In this document: positions 26,412-29,938 of the stretch, piece after piece
Layout of the letters: every line of letters starts with the position of its first letter
Position numbering within the stretch: the stretch's first letter is position 1
Assembly: GCA_900543325.1 (NCBI GenBank)
Contig: UQQU01000040.1
Coordinates: 1 to 29,938, forward strand
Reading direction: 5' to 3'
Origin: an uncultured Clostridium sp.
Lineage (GTDB): Bacteria > Bacillota > Clostridia > Clostridiales > Clostridiaceae
DNA length: 29,938 bases
Position numbers and translations under genes: made by a program
Notes under the pieces: model-generated
Database searches by the model: none
Told to the model about the DNA's origin: nothing
What the model saw: only the letters and a program-made list of their open reading frames with translations

Positions 26412-26761
26412 TAGCTTTACTTTAATTAATCTAAAATTTATAACACTTATAATATGTAAATAACGGTTTCCTCATATTATTGCTTGTCTATTATTAAAAT
26501 ATAAATAATAGTTTATTTGTTATGTCTAATTTTATTATCTATAAAATTTTCTAACATTTTTTAATATACTCTCTCTAAATCTTCCTTTATATTATAAATA
26601 CCCATTAATTATTATAGAAGTCTGTTATATTAAATTGTTGTTACCAACAATTTAATATAACAGACTTCTATATACAAAATCCCATATTTAGATACATAAA
26701 AATCAAATGTTATCTTAAGTCACCATTCCCCTTATAAGGAATATTATATTTTTATTATCAT
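26412..26761. other. Gene-free convergent region with two inverted repeats
   Basis: I see no credible coding frame or RNA gene in this very AT-rich 350-base stretch between two converging genes. It holds a weak hairpin CTATTATT (26488-26495) with AATAATAG (26504-26511), followed by TTTATTT, which may terminate the transposase-like gene. It also holds the long perfect hairpin at 26613-26672. No clear terminator with a T-run is visible for the leftward GHL10 gene. Confidence 0.6.
26613..26672. repeat. Perfect 28-bp inverted repeat with 4-base loop
   Basis: The arms 26613-26640 and 26645-26672 are complementary at all 28 positions, with loop TTAC. The arm contains TAGAAGTCTGTTATAT and TAAATTGTTG. 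Neither side has a T-run, so it is not a standard terminator. It could be a small palindromic mobile repeat, a recombination scar, or a structured RNA end shared by both converging transcripts. Confidence 0.85.
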
Positions 26762-28057
26762 TTACCTAGCATATAACTCCCTTAACTTATCCGTAAATCC
26801 AAGTCTATTCTCTTCCAAGGTTTTTAATCTGAAGAAACAACTACCATTAACATTGCTATTTGACCTAGAATACCGTACTTGGTTTATTACTTCATTTCCA
26901 TTAAGCCATGCTTCCCCATAACTTGAATCATTTATTTTATACGCTGCATGTCCAATATATAGTTTTACATTAGTATTTTCTACTTGATTAGCCCACCAAT
27001 CAACTAATGTTGCAAATGGAGCGGACTTATAATCAAACTGCCAATATATTTGTGGAATAATATAATCAATCCACCCTTCCTGAATCCATTTTCTAGAATC
27101 TACATAGACATCATCGTAACTACTTAAGCCACTTGTATTACTTCCCCCTACCACTTCTCCATTTCTCCATATTCCAAATGGACTAACTCCAAATTTAACT
27201 TTTTCATTAGTCTCCTTTATTTTTCTATATAGCTCACTTATAAAACTATTAATATTATTTCTTCTCCAATCATCCCTTGAAGCAAAATCTTCACCATATT
27301 TTTCATATGTATCATCATCTGGAAACTCTATCCCTCCTGAAGGATATGGATAAAAATAATCATCTAAAACAACACCATCAATATTATAATTTTTTACAAC
27401 TTCTATTATTGTATTAATAACATATTCTCTAACTTCAGGTATTCCAGCATCAAGATAATGATAATTATTATATTTTACAATCCACTCTGGATGACTTTTT
27501 AATGGTGATTCTTTTGGTAATTCAGTTATATAATTATCTATGCTAAAATTTTCTGAATTACTATCTATTCTAAAGGGATTAAACCATGCTTGAAGCTCTA
27601 ATCCTCTTTTATGAGCTTCATCAATAGCAAACTCTAGAGGATCATATCCCGGCTTCTTTCCTAAAGTTCCTGTCAAATACTTGGACCATGGAGCATAACT
27701 AGATTCATATAAGGCATCTCCCATTGGTCTAACTTGGAAAAATATCGTGTTCATATTTTGTTCTTCTATAAAATCAAACTTTTCTTTTAATAATTCCTTT
27801 TGAACTTTTTCATCATAGCTTCCAACTTCCGGCCAATCTAAATTACTTACTGTAGATACCCAAACACCTCTCATTTCTCCATCTTCTATGAATTTATTTG
27901 CTATATTTTCTTCACCTTCACTTTCATTAACATCTATATTTTCATTCTTACTTTGTGAATCATTATTAATTTTACTTATCTTTATTTTTAGTACTATACC
28001 AGTAACTAAACATATGGCTATAAACATTGCTATAATCTGAATATATTTATTTTTCAT
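26762..28057 (-). CDS. Membrane-anchored GHL10/YngK-like glycosyl hydrolase family protein
   Basis: This 431-aa protein has an N-terminal membrane anchor (about 5-25, IQIIAMFIAICLVTGIVL) without a lipobox Cys, then a short Asn/Glu-rich linker. A (beta/alpha)8 domain of the GHL10 (DUF187) family fills about 60-430: EMRGVWVSTVSNLDWP, NTIFFQVRPMGDALY, GLELQAWFNPFRI, VDGVVLDDYFYP and VKFGVSPFGIWRN. The family includes B. subtilis YngK and is believed to act on cell-wall or polysaccharide glycans outside the membrane; the substrate is not established. AGGGAGGTGA precedes the ATG. The gene is monocistronic and full length for the family. Confidence 0.87.
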   Translation of the reverse strand: MKNKYIQIIAMFIAICLVTGIVLKIKISKINNDSQSKNENIDVNESEGEENIANKFIEDGEMRGVWVSTVSNLDWPEVGSYDEKVQKELLKEKFDFIEEQNMNTIFFQVRPMGDALYESSYAPWSKYLTGTLGKKPGYDPLEFAIDEAHKRGLELQAWFNPFRIDSNSENFSIDNYITELPKESPLKSHPEWIVKYNNYHYLDAGIPEVREYVINTIIEVVKNYNIDGVVLDDYFYPYPSGGIEFPDDDTYEKYGEDFASRDDWRRNNINSFISELYRKIKETNEKVKFGVSPFGIWRNGEVVGGSNTSGLSSYDDVYVDSRKWIQEGWIDYIIPQIYWQFDYKSAPFATLVDWWANQVENTNVKLYIGHAAYKINDSSYGEAWLNGNEVINQVRYSRSNSNVNGSCFFRLKTLEENRLGFTDKLRELYAR

Positions 28058-28125
28058 TTGTCACCTCCCTTTACAATATTACTATTATTTTTTCACTAAT
28101 ATAACAAAATTTATAAATTCCTAAT

Positions 28126-28152
28126 AAAAAAAGTAACCTATTTCTAGGTTAC
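28126..28152 (-). terminator. Terminator of the NADH oxidase gene
   Basis: The 8-bp stem GTAACCTA (28133-28140) pairs with TAGGTTAC (28145-28152) with loop TTTC. Leftward it is followed by seven T residues (complement of 28126-28132). It lies ten bases beyond the stop codon. Confidence 0.85.
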
Positions 28153-28162
28153 CTTTTAATTG

Positions 28163-29494
28163 CTATAAAGCTTTTAATGCAACTGCATTTAAAATGCTCC
28201 ATGGTTTATTAAAGTGTGGTTGGAAGAAGAAGTCTGTCATTGCAAGTTCTTCAACTGTCATTTCATTTTGAATAACTACTGATAAAGTATTCATAAATTG
28301 AGTTAAATCTATATCAGAAATTATTTGTCCTCCAATTACTCTTCTAGTATCTTTATCAAATACTAACTTAACAGTAGCTGGTAAGTAAGTAGGCATAAAT
28401 TCTGGTCTATAATTATCAGTTAATGATACCGAACCAACATTCATTTTAGTTGTAGCTTTTGCTACCTCCTCAGTTAATCCTGTTGAAGCTATACATTTTT
28501 CATAAATCTTAATTCCTGAAGTACCTTGAGTACCCATATATTTAAGAGTTGGTTCAACAATATTTCTAGCTACTAAAGTACCCATTCTTACAGCATTTGT
28601 TGCAAGAGGAATATATCTTGTATCATGAGCTGGATTATATTTAACTACACAACAATCTCCTGCTGCAAATACATCTTCTTTACTAGTTCTCATATATTCG
28701 TCAATTATAATTGCTCCATTTGGAAGAGTATCTAACTTACCTTGAACAAGCTTAGTGTTTGGCGCAAATCCAATACATAATACAACTAAGTCACCTTCAT
28801 AGCTTCCTTTTTCAGTAACAACTTTAGTTACCTTTCCATTTTCACCTTCAAACTTAGATACTTTTTCTCCTAATACTAGGTTTACACCTCTATCAGCAAA
28901 TTCTTTTTCAGCTATATCTGTGAATTCTTTATCAAGGTACTTAGCCATAATTCTTTCTTCAGCATCTATTAATGTAACTTTTTTGCCTTGCATTTCAAAA
29001 GCTTCTACAAGTTCAACACCAATATATCCAGCACCAATTATAACTACATTTTTAGCTTCTTTAGATTTTTCAATTATTTCAATTGCATGATCATGGTTCT
29101 TACATAATAAAATATTTTTTAAATCTCCACCTTCAAATTTAGGAACTATTGGCCATGATCCTAATGTTAAAACTAATTTATCATAATTATCTTCAAACTC
29201 TTCATTTGTTAAAAGATTTTTAACTTTTAAAGTTTTATTTTCAAAATCTATATCTAAAACTTCATGCTTCATATTTGTTACTACACCCATTTTAGCAAGG
29301 TTTTCTGGTGAGTTATAGAAAAGATTTTTAGTTTCCTTAATTACTCCTCCAACATTTAATGCTATACCACATGATAAGAATGATAAGTTATCATTTTTTT
29401 CGTATATTGTAATTTCACTTTCTGGGTGAAGTTCTTTTAAATTAACTACTGCAGCTGTTCCTGCATGTGTACATCCTACTACTACTATTTTCAT
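28163..29494 (-). CDS. nox: NADH oxidase, flavin- and Cys42-dependent (water-forming type)
   Basis: This 443-aa FAD-dependent pyridine nucleotide-disulfide oxidoreductase has the FAD Rossmann motif at the N-terminus (VVVGCTHAGTAA), with His10 in the family position. The redox-active single cysteine is C42 in LSFLSCGIAL, as in NADH oxidase, NADH peroxidase and CoA-disulfide reductase. A second Rossmann motif, VIIGAGYIGVELVEAF, binds NADH. AAGDCCVV is the FAD C-terminal motif, and the dimerisation domain is complete. It reduces O2 to water (or peroxide or disulfide) with NADH, protecting an anaerobe from air. CoA-disulfide reductase activity is the main alternative. AGGAGG precedes the ATG; a strong promoter with an overlapping inverted repeat lies upstream. 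Confidence 0.85.
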   Translation of the reverse strand: MKIVVVGCTHAGTAAVVNLKELHPESEITIYEKNDNLSFLSCGIALNVGGVIKETKNLFYNSPENLAKMGVVTNMKHEVLDIDFENKTLKVKNLLTNEEFEDNYDKLVLTLGSWPIVPKFEGGDLKNILLCKNHDHAIEIIEKSKEAKNVVIIGAGYIGVELVEAFEMQGKKVTLIDAEERIMAKYLDKEFTDIAEKEFADRGVNLVLGEKVSKFEGENGKVTKVVTEKGSYEGDLVVLCIGFAPNTKLVQGKLDTLPNGAIIIDEYMRTSKEDVFAAGDCCVVKYNPAHDTRYIPLATNAVRMGTLVARNIVEPTLKYMGTQGTSGIKIYEKCIASTGLTEEVAKATTKMNVGSVSLTDNYRPEFMPTYLPATVKLVFDKDTRRVIGGQIISDIDLTQFMNTLSVVIQNEMTVEELAMTDFFFQPHFNKPWSILNAVALKAL

Positions 29495-29510
29495 AATAAA
29501 TTCCTCCTAT

Positions 29511-29539
29511 AAAAACAACTATTTGCGATAATTGTTTTT
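29511..29539 (-). promoter_or_regulatory. Imperfect hairpin in the nox leader
   Basis: AAAAACAACTAT (29511-29522) and ATAATTGTTTTT (29528-29539) are complementary except for one C/A mismatch, around loop TTGCG. It lies directly upstream of the ribosome binding site (29501-29508) within the predicted 5' leader. It may be an operator half-site pair or an RNA structure; its AACAA...TTGTT orientation is opposite to a Rex site. Confidence 0.4.
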
Positions 29540-29565
29540 AATTAATAATTATTTTCCTTAATTAA

Positions 29566-29595
29566 ATCATACTACTTTACTAAGAAATAGTAAAG
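29566..29595 (-). promoter_or_regulatory. nox promoter with overlapping inverted repeat
   Basis: On the minus strand, -35 TTTACT (29589-29594) and -10 TATGAT (29566-29571) have a 17-base spacer. An 8-bp inverted repeat, CTTTACTA-N5-TAGTAAAG (29575-29595), covers the -35 and most of the spacer. Such placement suits a repressor that blocks RNA polymerase. It is not a clear PerR or Rex consensus, so the regulator is unknown. Confidence 0.6.
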
Positions 29596-29906
29596 AGTTT
29601 TTTTGATTTTTTGTTTATTTTTTAACAAGAAAATTTTAGTAATTTTATATAATAAGTACCCTATTTATTTTTTGTGTTTTCATAATTTATATTCTTTAAT
29701 GTAATATAAATATTAAATACTTATTTAATGGCATAAATAGTTAAATTTCATTTTATGATATTTATAAATTAACATTTCATCATATTTTTATCATTTTATA
29801 TCGTTTTCATTAATATTTAACAGCATTTATGTAAAAAATGTAATTTTTATCTTTTATCCCCATAGAATATTATTAGATTTCAATTGATAGTGTAAAGTTT
29901 CGTATG

Positions 29907-29931
29907 AAAAAATAGCCTATGGCTAATTTTT
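29907..29931. terminator. Terminator at the right edge
   Basis: The short stem TAGCC (29913-29917) pairs with GGCTA (29921-29925), with loop TAT, flanked by an A-run and a T-run. As no rightward gene precedes it, it probably ends a leftward gene lying beyond the window. Confidence 0.6.
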
Positions 29932-29938
29932 AATAAAA

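Larger units (their letters stand above)
29495..29938. other. Non-coding upstream region of nox up to the window edge
   Basis: This 444-base, extremely AT-rich stretch has no credible gene or recognised RNA. It contains the nox leader hairpin (29511-29539), the nox promoter with its overlapping inverted repeat (29566-29595), and a terminator at the far right (29907-29931). I see nothing else organised between 29600 and 29900. Confidence 0.65.

Noticed and set aside
25335..26761. Intact insertion sequence around the transposase-like gene
   Set aside because: The flanking hairpins differ in sequence, and no matching terminal inverted repeats or target duplications are visible.
29500..29600. 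Rex site upstream of nox
   Set aside because: The AACAA...TTGTT arms have the opposite orientation to the TTGTTAA-N4-TTAACAA consensus.

Overview
The window looks like chromosomal DNA from a low-GC, anaerobic, spore-forming Clostridium-type firmicute. Support for this: very AT-rich DNA with AT-ending codons; strong AGGAGG-type ribosome binding sites and some TTG/GTG starts; a YtaF-type sporulation membrane protein; a reverse rubrerythrin; a YjjI-type glycyl radical enzyme with its activase; and a water-forming-type NADH oxidase. The species cannot be named from the sequence alone. No tRNA, rRNA, CRISPR array, intact insertion sequence or prophage was recognised. Nearly all genes are intact and most read leftward (- strand).

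Left part (1-11.7 kb): a single-gene SWIM/SNF2 helicase unit; a GH31 alpha-glucosidase divergent from an AraC-type regulator, with a cluster of AGTAT/ATACT half-sites between them; a two-gene ABC exporter-type operon (TTG-start ATPase plus a 1083-aa FtsX-like permease carrying a long extracytoplasmic coiled coil); and the YtaF membrane protein.

Middle part (11.7-21.5 kb): a pentapeptide-repeat protein divergent from a reverse rubrerythrin/DUF1540 operon (oxidative stress and metal binding); a TPR protein; a PHP-domain phosphoesterase; a 202-aa unknown protein coupled to truA; an M19 dipeptidase; and an operon of YjjI-family glycyl radical enzyme, YjjW-type activase and an unrecognised 135-aa protein. 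A GNAT acetyltransferase is divergent from that operon.

Right part (21.5-29.9 kb): a complete molybdate ABC transporter operon (modA-modB-modC) divergent from an excisionase-type HTH/substrate-binding-domain regulator that probably senses the same oxyanion. Five 10-bp direct repeats in the modA leader are the best operator candidate. Next come a zinc-ribbon, IS1595-like transposase-derived protein that seems to have lost catalytic residues, a gene-free stretch holding a perfect 28-bp hairpin, a membrane-anchored GHL10/YngK-like protein, and an NADH oxidase with a strong promoter overlapped by an inverted repeat.

Most promising for new biology: the helix-phased repeats with the one-component regulator at mod; the transposase-derived protein and the adjacent perfect hairpin; and the 135-aa partner of the YjjI system.
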